Shown here: positions 34,928-43,364 of the stretch, one piece after another
How positions within the stretch are numbered: the first letter of the stretch is position 1
Layout: every line of letters starts with the position of its first letter
Origin: JAGLOK01 sp963677605
Lineage (GTDB): Bacteria; Bacillota; Clostridia; Christensenellales; UMGS416
DNA length: 64,000 nt
Direction of reading: 5' to 3'
Assembly (NCBI GenBank): GCA_963677605.2
Contig: CAXXDX010000006.1
Span: 558,001 to 622,000 of the forward strand
Program-made: the position numbers and the translations under genes
The notes under the pieces: generated by a model
Database searches by the model: none
Seen by the model: the letters and a program-made list of their open reading frames with translations, nothing else
Told to the model about the DNA's origin: nothing

Positions 34928-35800
34928 TTATCTGCTTTTTCCAAGAAAGAAAAGCGCAACTGTTCCAGGGCCTGAGTGAGAACCTATTACAGGGCCTATA
35001 ACATTTATTATTACATCTTTGACTTTAGGGAATTTCTTTTTAACAAGCTCTTCCACTTTTTGCGCGTCTTCAATGCAGTCACCGTGAGAAATCATTACAG
35101 TTTGTCCATCTCCCTCATCGAAAACTGTTTTTTCCATCTCTTTTATTAATGCATTAAGCGAAGCTCCCCTGCCGCGTGATTTTGACATTGGGATAAGCGC
35201 ACCTTCGTCATCAACATGAAGCACTGGCTTTATGGAAAGCAGCGTTCCTACTGTGGCAGTAACACCCGAAACTCTTCCGCCGCGTTTTAAATGATGAAGG
35301 TCGTCAACCGTAAACCAATGGCATACAGTTCCCTTTGTGTTTTCTATGTATGATACAAGCTCATCAAACTCAGCTCCTGAAGCGAGCTTTTCGGCTGCAT
35401 AATGTACAAGAAGCCCCTCACCCATTGAAGCGCACTTTGAGTCAAGAACCGATATCTTTCTGTCCGGATATTTTTCTTTAAGTTCTCCAGCAGAAATTAC
35501 AGCGCTTTGATACGAGCCTGAAAGAGCTGATGAAAATCCTATATATACGATATCATCACCTGCTTCAAGATATTTTCCGAAAAAATCATCGTATCTTTGC
35601 GAGTTTATAAGCGATGTCTTAGACATAGATCCGCTTCTTACCTTATCATAAAATTCCTTTGCTGACATAGAAATGCTGAAGTCATCATAGTAGTCATTTC
35701 CTTCTATGGTGTACATCAGCGGAATAAAATCTATACCCTTTTGTTCAAGATATTCATTTGACAGATCACAGCATGAGTCTGTTAACAGTTTAATAGCCAC
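34928..35800 (-). CDS. DegV-family fatty-acid-binding protein
   Basis: This 290-residue protein of the DegV/FakB family holds a fatty acid for the FakA kinase, so that exogenous fatty acids can enter phospholipids. The N-terminus KLLTDSCCDLSNEYLEQ is typical, as are the SKTSLINSQRYDDFF loop near 55-70, GFSSALSGSYQSA near 92-104, and the end VIGSHSGPGTVALFFLG. The start is a GTG at 35800, with GGAGGGC at 3-5 nt; an upstream TTG overlaps this SD. A fakA gene is not in the window. It has its own promoter. Confidence 0.92.
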   Translation of the reverse strand: MAIKLLTDSCCDLSNEYLEQKGIDFIPLMYTIEGNDYYDDFSISMSAKEFYDKVRSGSMSKTSLINSQRYDDFFGKYLEAGDDIVYIGFSSALSGSYQSAVISAGELKEKYPDRKISVLDSKCASMGEGLLVHYAAEKLASGAEFDELVSYIENTKGTVCHWFTVDDLHHLKRGGRVSGVTATVGTLLSIKPVLHVDDEGALIPMSKSRGRGASLNALIKEMEKTVFDEGDGQTVMISHGDCIEDAQKVEELVKKKFPKVKDVIINVIGPVIGSHSGPGTVALFFLGKSR

Positions 35801-36127
35801 TTTGCCCTCCAAAATATTAATTATTACATTGTTTACTTAGTTAACTCTAATCTTATGTTGATTATTTTTGTTTCACAATGTATTATATCACAGTATTAAT
35901 GTAATTCAATTATATGATTAGTAATTCAAACTAATTTATCGATTATTAATATTATATTCATATAGCAACAAACATGTGCAAGATGAAATCATATGACTTT
36001 TTCATTTACAAAGCAGATTATGCATTAAAATTAAGTCTGAGCTTTGAAACATGCACATATGTTCGCTTGTAAAAGCAGCTATATTATAATAAAATAATCA
36101 ATTGTGATATAATTAAGGAGCAATGCA
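35801..36127. promoter_or_regulatory. Divergent promoter region between degV and fmdB (327 bp)
   Basis: AT-rich, no gene seen. For degV, TTGAAT (minus strand 35909-35904) and TATAAT (35887-35882) are 16 bp apart, with a roughly 75-nt leader that contains AGTTAACT. For the + strand gene a TATAAT box is visible near 36111. AACATGTGCA (about 35970) and TGCACATATGTT (about 36053) form an imperfect distant inverted pair. Confidence 0.5.
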
Positions 36128-36325
36128 ATGCCACTATTAAAATTCAAGTGCAAAGAATGTGAAAATGTATTTGAAGAGCTTGTCTCCGGCAGCGAGGAAA
36201 TAAAATGTCCACAATGCGGAGGAAGCGCCGAACGGCACTACCAGGGAAAATGCTATTTCGGCTCGGGTAAAGCAGCCTCAGGGTGCTCAAAAACCAGCTG
36301 TGCAGGATGCAGCGGCTGCAAATAA
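36128..36325 (+). CDS. FmdB-like zinc ribbon protein
   Basis: This 65-residue protein has a zinc ribbon: CKEC (residues about 8-11) and CPQCGG (about 27-32), then a Cys/Ser/Gly tail. FmdB-type ribbons are small, common and of unclear function; some act near formamidase or stress genes. The tail with seven Cys in CSKTSCAGCSGC may bind extra metal. AAGGAG precedes the ATG. murA follows 40 bp downstream on the same strand, perhaps on one transcript. Confidence 0.85.
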   Translation: MPLLKFKCKECENVFEELVSGSEEIKCPQCGGSAERHYQGKCYFGSGKAASGCSKTSCAGCSGCK

Positions 36326-36330
36326 CAAAA

Positions 36331-36365
36331 GGAGGAAAACCGTTTAATAACGGTTTGATACTTTC
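36331..36365 (+). promoter_or_regulatory. Ribosome site of murA with intervening hairpin
   Basis: GGAGGA (36331-36336) lies 29 nt from the TTG start. Between them AAACCGTT (36337-36344) and AACGGTTT (36349-36356) form a perfect 8-bp hairpin with a TAAT loop. Without the 20 hairpin bases the spacing would be 9 nt, which is normal. Confidence 0.65.
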
Positions 36366-37661
36366 TTGACTGAAAAATTAGTAATAAAAGGCGGAAAGCC
36401 GCTTAAAGGCGAAGTCACTGTCAGCGGAGGCAAAAATCCCGCAGTGGCAATCATTCCTGCCGCACTTTTGTGCGACGGAATTTGCTATATTGAAAACCTA
36501 CCGGAGATAGAGGATGTCCATCTTCTTATAAAGATGATGGAAGATTTAGGCGCAGAGGTTGAGTTTAAAGACCACACAATGCGCGTAGATGCATCCAATA
36601 TCCACAATCATAAAGTGCCTGTAAAACTTGCGACGCAGATGCGTGCAAGCTACTACCTTATGGGCGTATTGCTCGGACGCTTCGGAAAAGCTGAAGTTCC
36701 TTTCCCGGGCGGATGCGACATCGGCGCACGTCCGATGGATCAGCATTTAAAAGGTCTTCGTGCATTAGGCGCAGACATTCAGCTTAAGCGCGGCGTTTAT
36801 GTATGCGAAAGCGAAAAGCTTCACGGCTGTGAAGTTTATATGGATGTATCTTCCGTAGGCGCAACTATTAACATAATGCTTGCTGCAGCTAAAATCGACG
36901 GCATAACAACTATCGTAAACGCTGCAAAAGAACCACATATAGTTGACCTTGCAAACTTCCTTTCATCAATGGGTGCGGTCGTTAAAGGCGCCGGCACAAA
37001 CACTATAAGAATTCAGGGTGCTCCGCACATGCACGACTGCAGATATTCCATCTTGCCCGACCAAATTGAAACCGGCACATGGATGGCGGCAGCTGCTGCC
37101 ACAGGCGGCGACATTACAATCCACGGATGCATTCCTTATCACATGGAAGCTGTATCCGCAAAACTTATGGAAATGGGCGCAAAAGTCATTGAAGGCGAAG
37201 ATTATCTTCGCGTAATAGGAACCGGAAGACCAAAACCGGCTCACATAAAAACACTTCCCTACCCGGGATTTCCAACTGATCTCCAACAGCCGTTTTCTGT
37301 GCTTCAGGCAATAGCTTCCGGAACGTCAACTGTGATAGAAACTATATTTGAGTCAAGATTCCGCCACACTGAAGAATTGGTTCGCATGGGCGCAAACATT
37401 TCAGTTAACGGCGATGTAGCCGTTATAACAGGCGTTGAAAACCTTTGGGGCACAAACGTACGCGCAACAGACCTTCGAGCTTCGGCCGCTCTTATCGTGG
37501 CAGGGCTTGTGGCTGACGGCGAAACATTTATTTCAAACGTTCATCACATGGACCGCGGCTATGAAAACCTCGAAGGAAAGCTAAGAAGCCTCGGAGCAGA
37601 TGTTAAGAGAATCAAAGTTAAAAAAACAATAGAAGACGAAGATGATGAAGGCGGCTGCTAA
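36366..37661 (+). CDS. murA: UDP-N-acetylglucosamine 1-carboxyvinyltransferase
   Basis: This 431-residue enzyme adds enolpyruvate from PEP to UDP-GlcNAc, the first committed step of peptidoglycan. The catalytic Cys lies in FPGGCDIGARPMDQH (about residue 117), so fosfomycin would alkylate it. Lys in ISGGKNPAVA-type start (VSGGKNPAVAII, about 18-29) and the AGLVADGETFISNVHHMDRGY end motif (about 375-395) fit the family. The start is a TTG at 36366; the frame is closed by a stop 18 nt upstream and no ATG fits. It has a distant SD with a hairpin in between. A terminator follows. Confidence 0.95.
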   Translation: MTEKLVIKGGKPLKGEVTVSGGKNPAVAIIPAALLCDGICYIENLPEIEDVHLLIKMMEDLGAEVEFKDHTMRVDASNIHNHKVPVKLATQMRASYYLMGVLLGRFGKAEVPFPGGCDIGARPMDQHLKGLRALGADIQLKRGVYVCESEKLHGCEVYMDVSSVGATINIMLAAAKIDGITTIVNAAKEPHIVDLANFLSSMGAVVKGAGTNTIRIQGAPHMHDCRYSILPDQIETGTWMAAAAATGGDITIHGCIPYHMEAVSAKLMEMGAKVIEGEDYLRVIGTGRPKPAHIKTLPYPGFPTDLQQPFSVLQAIASGTSTVIETIFESRFRHTEELVRMGANISVNGDVAVITGVENLWGTNVRATDLRASAALIVAGLVADGETFISNVHHMDRGYENLEGKLRSLGADVKRIKVKKTIEDEDDEGGC

Positions 37662-37682
37662 GCAGATGAATAAATAGAAATT

Positions 37683-37708
37683 AAGGGCGGATTTTCCGCC
37701 TTATTTTT
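37683..37708 (+). terminator. Terminator after murA
   Basis: AGGGCGGA and TCCGCCTT pair over about 8 bp (one wobble) around a TTT loop, then TTATTTTT. Confidence 0.8.
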
Positions 37709-37771
37709 ATATCATAAATAGTAATTATTTATATGGTGTGATAAAATATTGCAGAAGGAATAATTGCATAT

Positions 37772-38836
37772 ATGACAAAAGATAAAATACCAAAACATAA
37801 ATCAAATAAATCCAAAATAATTTGGAATGTATTAATATTTTTAACTATAGCGCTGATTATAACAGGAACTGTACTATGGGATTATTTTGCGCTGTGGGCA
37901 TATGCCGATTTTTCTTTTTTAAAGGCCGAAACACCTACACCTTATGCATCTGCAACTCCTTCATTGACTATGACTCCGACCAGCACACCAACTCCATCTC
38001 CCACTTTAGCTCCTGAGCCAAGCGCTTCTGCAGACGAAACCGTAACTCCTATACCTACTCCGACTCCCATTCCTCACCCGGGAGACCGTGACGGGCGTTT
38101 CACAAACGGAGAGATAATTATAAACGAAAACTCTTATCAAAGCAGTGATCTATCAGTTGAGATTACTAAATATTACGAGAATGACATAACCTATTTTATT
38201 GCCGAGGTATATATACGGGACATCACAAGTTTTTATGCTGCTTTTGCAGACGGCAAATATGGATCATATAGAGAGCGTACAACAGAAATCGCTGCTGAAA
38301 ACAATGCAATATTTGCAGTGTCTGGCGATTATTACAACGCGCGCGATGGCGGAATTATTATACGCAACTCTGAACTGTTCAGAAATGAAAAAGAACCTTA
38401 CAGAGAAGTATTTGCAGTATACGATGACGGCTCAATGAAAGGATTCAGGTATAAAGAAGCATACAACGGAACACTTGCTTCGGATGAAAATGTATACCAT
38501 ACATATGTCTTCGGCCCTATACTCGTGACAGACGGCGTATACGGACGCGAGTTCAACGACAAAGAACAAGCTATCCGCCACCCAAGGCTGGGAATTGGCA
38601 TGATTGAACCATATCATTATATCTTTTTATTGGCAGACGGACGAAAAGAAGGATATTCAATCGGCATGACTATAGTGGAAATGGCCGATATTTTCCTTGA
38701 GTTCGGCTGCACTGAAGCATATAACCTCGACGGAGGCGGCACAGCCACTATGGTCTTTATGGACGAACTGGTTAACCTTCCTCAGGGCACAACAAAAGAA
38801 CGCGGCATAGGCGATGCCATATGCTTTATTGACTAA
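37772..38836 (+). CDS. Phosphodiester glycosidase (NAGPA-domain) membrane protein
   Basis: The 354-residue protein has one N-terminal membrane helix (about 17-43), a long Thr/Pro/Ser linker (about 50-100) and an outer NAGPA-type domain (about 120-354). The domain motifs are GDYYNARDGGIIIRN, RHPRLGIGM and YNLDGGGTATMVF, the family core with the DGGGS/T-like motif. NAGPA domains cleave phosphodiester-linked sugars; in bacteria they are thought to trim wall polymers or exopolysaccharide. It should face the outside. AGAAGGA lies 12 nt before the ATG. The GH78 gene follows after 21 bp, so a sugar-related operon is plausible. Confidence 0.87.
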   Translation: MTKDKIPKHKSNKSKIIWNVLIFLTIALIITGTVLWDYFALWAYADFSFLKAETPTPYASATPSLTMTPTSTPTPSPTLAPEPSASADETVTPIPTPTPIPHPGDRDGRFTNGEIIINENSYQSSDLSVEITKYYENDITYFIAEVYIRDITSFYAAFADGKYGSYRERTTEIAAENNAIFAVSGDYYNARDGGIIIRNSELFRNEKEPYREVFAVYDDGSMKGFRYKEAYNGTLASDENVYHTYVFGPILVTDGVYGREFNDKEQAIRHPRLGIGMIEPYHYIFLLADGRKEGYSIGMTIVEMADIFLEFGCTEAYNLDGGGTATMVFMDELVNLPQGTTKERGIGDAICFID

Positions 38837-38857
38837 CTTTTTATTTAAGGAGCTAAG

Positions 38858-41470
38858 ATGAAGATTGTTAATCTCAGATGCGGCTATAAAAAAAATCCAA
38901 CACAGATTTCAAGAGAAAATGTATGCTTTTCCTGGGGAACTGAAAACTCCGGCAACCAGAAAGCTTACCGCCTTCAGATTTCACATGATGAAAATTTCAA
39001 AAGCATATATGTCGACACTCAGAAAGTAGAATCTTCTTCCAATAAATTTATTCAGGTAAAAGCAAAGCTCTCAAGAGCCACAAAATATTATTGGAGAGTT
39101 AAGGTCTATTCGGAATCAGGCGAGGAAAGCTGGAGTGAAACAGCTTTCTTTGAAACAATGCACAAAGGATTTGATGCAAAGTGGATTGCAAACCCCAAAG
39201 AACGAAACCCACAGGAACCGGCACCTTCCACGCGATTCAGAAAAGAATTTAAATCCGAAGGCAAGGTTAAAAGTGCAAGGCTTTATGCAAGCGCGCAGGG
39301 TCTGTATGTTGCATACATCAATGGCAAAAAGTGTGGAGATGAGTTTCTAACACCAGGGTGGACAGAATACACATCGCGGATTCAATACCAGACATACGAT
39401 GTAACCAATCTTATAAAAGACGACTACAACTGTATCGGTGCTGTGGTTTCAGACGGATGGTTTATGGGGCCTGTTGCCGGCTGGGAAGACAATTCCAGAT
39501 GTCGGTTCGGTGACAGACGCGCTTTTTTTGCGCAGCTTGAAATAGATTATGAAGATGATTCATTTATTACAGTAATCTCTGACAGTTCATGGCAGACAGA
39601 CAGAAAAAGCGCCTATACAAGATGCGAGATATATCATGGTGCGGATTATGATTCAAGGCGATGCGACAGTTTCTTTAAGTACGGCCATCTTGCAAAATCC
39701 ACAGCAGAGGAAATAAAGCAGAACAGTATAGTTATTCCTTCTCAGGGTGTTCCGGTAAAAAAAATCAACACTATGATTCCAAAGGAAATATTGGTTACTC
39801 CAAAAGGAGAAATCGTTATAGATATGGGACAGAACATGGTAGGTGTTCCCGAAATAAGTGTTGAAGGCAAGCTTGGGCAGGAAATTGAGCTCGTTTTCTT
39901 TGAGACATTAGACAAATCGGGCAACGTTCACACAACAAACCTGCGTTCTGCACGTCAGGGACTAAACTATGTGCTTGATGAGGGTAAAAACACTTTTATT
40001 CCCGAAATGACTTTTTACGGCTTCCGCTACATACATGTTAAAAATTGGCCAGGCGAAGTAAAGAAGGAAAATATAAAGGGCCTTGTTCTAGCTTCCGACA
40101 TGCAGCGGACCGGATATCTTAAGACAAACAATGAAACAGTTAACCGCTTTATTGAAAATGTGCTTTGGGGCCAGATAGGAAACTATGTGGATGTTCCGAC
40201 TGACTGTCCGCAGCGAGATGAGCGGCTGGGCTGGACAGGAGATGCTCAGGTTTTTATAAAAGCGGCCGCGTTTAATTATGATATCTTAAGCTTTTTTGAC
40301 AAATGGCTGGGTGACATGAGCTACAGCCAAACTAAAGAAGGCGCTATTCCGCATGTAGTTCCCGACTGCCTTAAAGACGGCCACAGCTCGGCAGGCTGGG
40401 GAGAAGCATGCGCGATAATCCCATGGCAGCTTTATGTAAGATATGGGGATATAGGTATATTGGAAAAATGCTATCCGATGATGCAAACCTTTATTGACTA
40501 CAGGACCTCGACCGCTACAAGCGACGGAATTATTAACACAGGCTTTCATTTCGGCGACTGGCTTGCATTGGACAGAATCTCAATATTAGACCGTTATCCC
40601 GGTGCAACTCCGTTTGATTTAATCTGCACTGCATATTATGCCCATACAGCAGATATTATGGCAAAGGCCGCAAAAGCTTTAGGTAAAAAGAAAGATGCCA
40701 AAAAGTATGTCGAGTTGTTTGGCAAAATAAAATCCGCATTCAACAAAGAGTTTGTAACCTGCACAGGCAGAGTGTCCGGAAACACACAGACATCGTATAT
40801 ATTAGCACTGGAATTTGACCTTCTGGATGAAAAAACAAAAAAGCGTGCGGCAGATGAGTTTGCCGCCATGGTAAGAGACCACAAAAGTATCACATGCGGC
40901 TTTATGGGCGCGCCTCACATTCTTGATGTTTTAACTGACAACGGCCATCACGATCTGGCTCTGATGCTTGCTTTAAAAGAAGAATATCCTTCTTGGCTAT
41001 ACCCAGTTACTATGGGTGCAACCACCGTATGGGAACATTGGAACTCAGTATTTCCCGACGGTGAAGTAAACCCCACACAGATGAATTCATTAAACCACTA
41101 TGCATACGGAGCAGCTGTTAACTGGTATTACGAAAAGGTAGCGGGAATTGTTCCCGATCCGGAAAATCCCGGATACAAACATTTCTATCTTAATCCTAAG
41201 CCATGCAAAGAACTAAACACTATTGACTGCCACCTCACAACCCATTACGGAACAATCAGAGTATATTATGAAATGACGGAAAATGATGTGAGAATGAGGC
41301 TTAGCATACCCGACAACACCACTGCACACCTTACCCTTGAAGACTGCAAAGCATTTTCATTGGACTGCTCAAGGAAAAAGTACTCAGGCAGCATAATGCT
41401 TGAAAGCGGCATCCACGATGTAGCATATGTAAAAGGCGGAACCTTCCTCTCCACAGTCCCCGAGGTGTAG
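38858..41470 (+). CDS. Alpha-L-rhamnosidase (GH78)
   Basis: This 870-residue enzyme has no signal peptide, so it is cytoplasmic. The N-terminal Ig-like domain (about 1-95), the rhamnosidase-N domain (about 105-285; RLYASAQGLYVAYINGKK), a beta domain (about 300-400) and the alpha-barrel (about 410-770) are visible. The acidic active-site region has DCPQRDERLGWTGDAQVF (about 449-466) and GATTVWEHWNS near 728, both GH78 hallmarks. It removes terminal rhamnose from flavonoids, saponins or polysaccharide fragments. AAGGAG lies 6 nt before the ATG. The gene 3' end supplies an SD to thpR. Confidence 0.93.
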   Translation: MKIVNLRCGYKKNPTQISRENVCFSWGTENSGNQKAYRLQISHDENFKSIYVDTQKVESSSNKFIQVKAKLSRATKYYWRVKVYSESGEESWSETAFFETMHKGFDAKWIANPKERNPQEPAPSTRFRKEFKSEGKVKSARLYASAQGLYVAYINGKKCGDEFLTPGWTEYTSRIQYQTYDVTNLIKDDYNCIGAVVSDGWFMGPVAGWEDNSRCRFGDRRAFFAQLEIDYEDDSFITVISDSSWQTDRKSAYTRCEIYHGADYDSRRCDSFFKYGHLAKSTAEEIKQNSIVIPSQGVPVKKINTMIPKEILVTPKGEIVIDMGQNMVGVPEISVEGKLGQEIELVFFETLDKSGNVHTTNLRSARQGLNYVLDEGKNTFIPEMTFYGFRYIHVKNWPGEVKKENIKGLVLASDMQRTGYLKTNNETVNRFIENVLWGQIGNYVDVPTDCPQRDERLGWTGDAQVFIKAAAFNYDILSFFDKWLGDMSYSQTKEGAIPHVVPDCLKDGHSSAGWGEACAIIPWQLYVRYGDIGILEKCYPMMQTFIDYRTSTATSDGIINTGFHFGDWLALDRISILDRYPGATPFDLICTAYYAHTADIMAKAAKALGKKKDAKKYVELFGKIKSAFNKEFVTCTGRVSGNTQTSYILALEFDLLDEKTKKRAADEFAAMVRDHKSITCGFMGAPHILDVLTDNGHHDLALMLALKEEYPSWLYPVTMGATTVWEHWNSVFPDGEVNPTQMNSLNHYAYGAAVNWYYEKVAGIVPDPENPGYKHFYLNPKPCKELNTIDCHLTTHYGTIRVYYEMTENDVRMRLSIPDNTTAHLTLEDCKAFSLDCSRKKYSGSIMLESGIHDVAYVKGGTFLSTVPEV

Positions 41471-41471
41471 A

Positions 41472-42008
41472 ATGAGACTGTTTACCGCTATAACTTTCTC
41501 TGATGAGATTAAGAGTAAGCTTTATCAGACAACCGTAAAAATTAAAGATAACTGCGCTTCAGGAAATTTTTCGCGTAAAGAAAACTATCATATAACCCTT
41601 GTATTCTTAGGAGATACAGACCAAAACAGAGTTGATGACATAAAAGATATAATTAATAATACTGCAGAAAAATTCACTCCGTTTACTCTTAGCATTCTTG
41701 ATGTAGGCTATTTTAAAAAAGGCAATAGAAAAATCTTATATTACAAAGTAGGAGAAGAAACTGAAGTTCTTTCAAAACTTGAACAAATGTTGTATAGGGA
41801 TTTTTTCAAATATGGCATGTGCCGAAATCAGGAATCATACACACCTCATATGACATTTGCTCGTCAGGTGAAGACGGATAAAATACCAAACACCAATCAA
41901 AATATTAAATTCATAGCAGAAAAGATTACTCTGATGCATTCCACAAGGGTAGATAACGTGCTGACATATATACCTATATACAGCGCAGGTTTGGGGAAAA
42001 AAGAGTAA
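41472..42008 (+). CDS. thpR: RNA 2',3'-cyclic phosphodiesterase (LigT/ThpR)
   Basis: This 178-residue protein of the 2H phosphoesterase family has two H-x-T motifs: YHITLVFLG (about residues 41-49) and YTPHMTFAR (about 124-132). It opens 2',3'-cyclic phosphate ends on RNA, and homologues also ligate tRNA halves in vitro. The ATG follows the GH78 stop by one base, with GAGGTG inside the end of that gene, so translation is likely coupled. No relation to rhamnose breakdown is known. Confidence 0.92.
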   Translation: MRLFTAITFSDEIKSKLYQTTVKIKDNCASGNFSRKENYHITLVFLGDTDQNRVDDIKDIINNTAEKFTPFTLSILDVGYFKKGNRKILYYKVGEETEVLSKLEQMLYRDFFKYGMCRNQESYTPHMTFARQVKTDKIPNTNQNIKFIAEKITLMHSTRVDNVLTYIPIYSAGLGKKE

Positions 42009-42056
42009 ATTTGTTTTATGAAATCGTAAAATAGGTTACAATATACTAAATTAAAC

Positions 42057-42145
42057 TTGACTTTAAACAATATTACGGTAAAATCCGTTTAGGATAAAAT
42101 CATAAGGAGAAAGAAAACAATTAGGGAGTTTTCTTAAAAGATAAA
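42057..42145 (+). promoter_or_regulatory. ychF promoter and leader with an SD hairpin
   Basis: TTGACT (42057-42062) and TAAAAT (42079-42084) are 16 bp apart. AAGGAG (42104-42109) is 36 nt before the ATG. AAGAAAAC (42111-42118) and GTTTTCTT (42128-42135) form an 8-bp hairpin between; removing it gives a spacing of 11 nt. An alternative SD, AGGGAG (42123-42128), lies in the loop, 17 nt from the ATG. Confidence 0.55.
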
Positions 42146-43234
42146 ATGCAATTAGGTATAGTGGGATTGCCAAACGTAGGAAAATCAACAATGTTTAACG
42201 CTCTGACAAGGTCAGGTGCACAAGCGGAAAACTATCCGTTTTGTACAATTGAACCAAACGTCGGGCTTGTTGCTGTCCCTGATGAACGCCTGGATGTTTT
42301 GCAAAAGCTCTACAATGCAAAAAAAGTTACTCCAGCTGTAATCGAGTTTGTGGACATTGCAGGCTTGGTTAAAGGTGCATCAAAAGGCGAAGGATTGGGA
42401 AACCAGTTTTTATCCCACATTAGAAATGTTGATGCCATACTTCAGGTTGTTAGATGCTTTGACAATGAAAACATAGCCCATGTTGACGGTTCCGTAGACC
42501 CTGTACGCGATATGGAAACAATCGCCCTGGAACTTATCTTTGCCGATATGCAGACAGTTGAAAACAAAATCGAACGCACAAAAAAACAGGCTAAATCCGG
42601 AGATAAAAAAATAATCGCTCAGGTTGAAGACCTCCAGATAATTCTGGATACTTTGGAATCGGGACTTCCTGCGAGAGCTATGGAGCTCAGCGAGTCACAA
42701 ACTGAGCTGTGCCGCGAACTTTCGCTGCTTACATTAAAGCCCACGCTATATGTTGCGAACGTGTCTGAGGAAGAGTACGCCTCGGAGAATCAATACATTA
42801 AAGATGTTCGTGATTTCGCAGCAAAAACCGGCGCACAGGTTATTCTTATATCAGCACAGATTGAAGAAGAGCTGTCATCAATGGATGATGAGGATGCCAA
42901 AGAATTTCTTCAGGATTTGGGAATGGAAGAAACAGGGCTTAACAGGCTCGTTAAAAAAAGCTATGAGCTTTTAGGCCTAATGTCATATCTTACTGCAGGC
43001 GAAAAAGAAGTGCGCGCATGGACAATTCCAATGAACACAAAAGCTCCTCAGGCAGCAGGTAAAATACACTCAGACTTCGAACGAGGATTCATCCGCGCAG
43101 AAGTTGTAAAATATGACGATCTGGTTCGTTTGGGTTCTGTTCACGCAGCCAAAGAGCAAGGGCTTGTAAGAAGTGAAGGCAAAGAATATGTAATGCAGGA
43201 AAACGATGTTGTATTATTCCGTTTTAATGTGTAA
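42146..43234 (+). CDS. ychF: Redox-responsive ATPase YchF (Obg family)
   Basis: This 362-residue P-loop protein prefers ATP to GTP. G1 is GLPNVGKSTMFNALT (about 6-20), G3 is DIAGLVKGASKGEGLGNQFL (about 67-86), and the specificity site has NVSEEEY rather than the GTPase NKxD. The C-terminal TGS domain has TIPMNTKAPQAAG and HSDFERGFIRAEV. It binds the ribosome and affects oxidative stress responses. The length matches YchF (363). It has its own promoter and an unusual leader. Confidence 0.96.
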   Translation: MQLGIVGLPNVGKSTMFNALTRSGAQAENYPFCTIEPNVGLVAVPDERLDVLQKLYNAKKVTPAVIEFVDIAGLVKGASKGEGLGNQFLSHIRNVDAILQVVRCFDNENIAHVDGSVDPVRDMETIALELIFADMQTVENKIERTKKQAKSGDKKIIAQVEDLQIILDTLESGLPARAMELSESQTELCRELSLLTLKPTLYVANVSEEEYASENQYIKDVRDFAAKTGAQVILISAQIEEELSSMDDEDAKEFLQDLGMEETGLNRLVKKSYELLGLMSYLTAGEKEVRAWTIPMNTKAPQAAGKIHSDFERGFIRAEVVKYDDLVRLGSVHAAKEQGLVRSEGKEYVMQENDVVLFRFNV

Positions 43235-43285
43235 TTTAACGCTTTAAAAAGGTATAAATAATTTCTTAATTTTTCCATATCGCAA

Positions 43286-43314
43286 TTGACTTTTCTGTGC
43301 TTAATAACTATAAT
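43286..43314 (+). promoter_or_regulatory. Promoter of the solute-binding lipoprotein gene
   Basis: TTGACT (43286-43291) and TATAAT (43309-43314) are exactly 17 bp apart. Predicted +1 is 43321, leaving a 44-nt leader to the ATG at 43365. Confidence 0.75.
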
Positions 43315-43364
43315 AGTACAATGCAAAATCTATGAGAAAAAAATTCAAGCTCGCGGAGGGTTTA

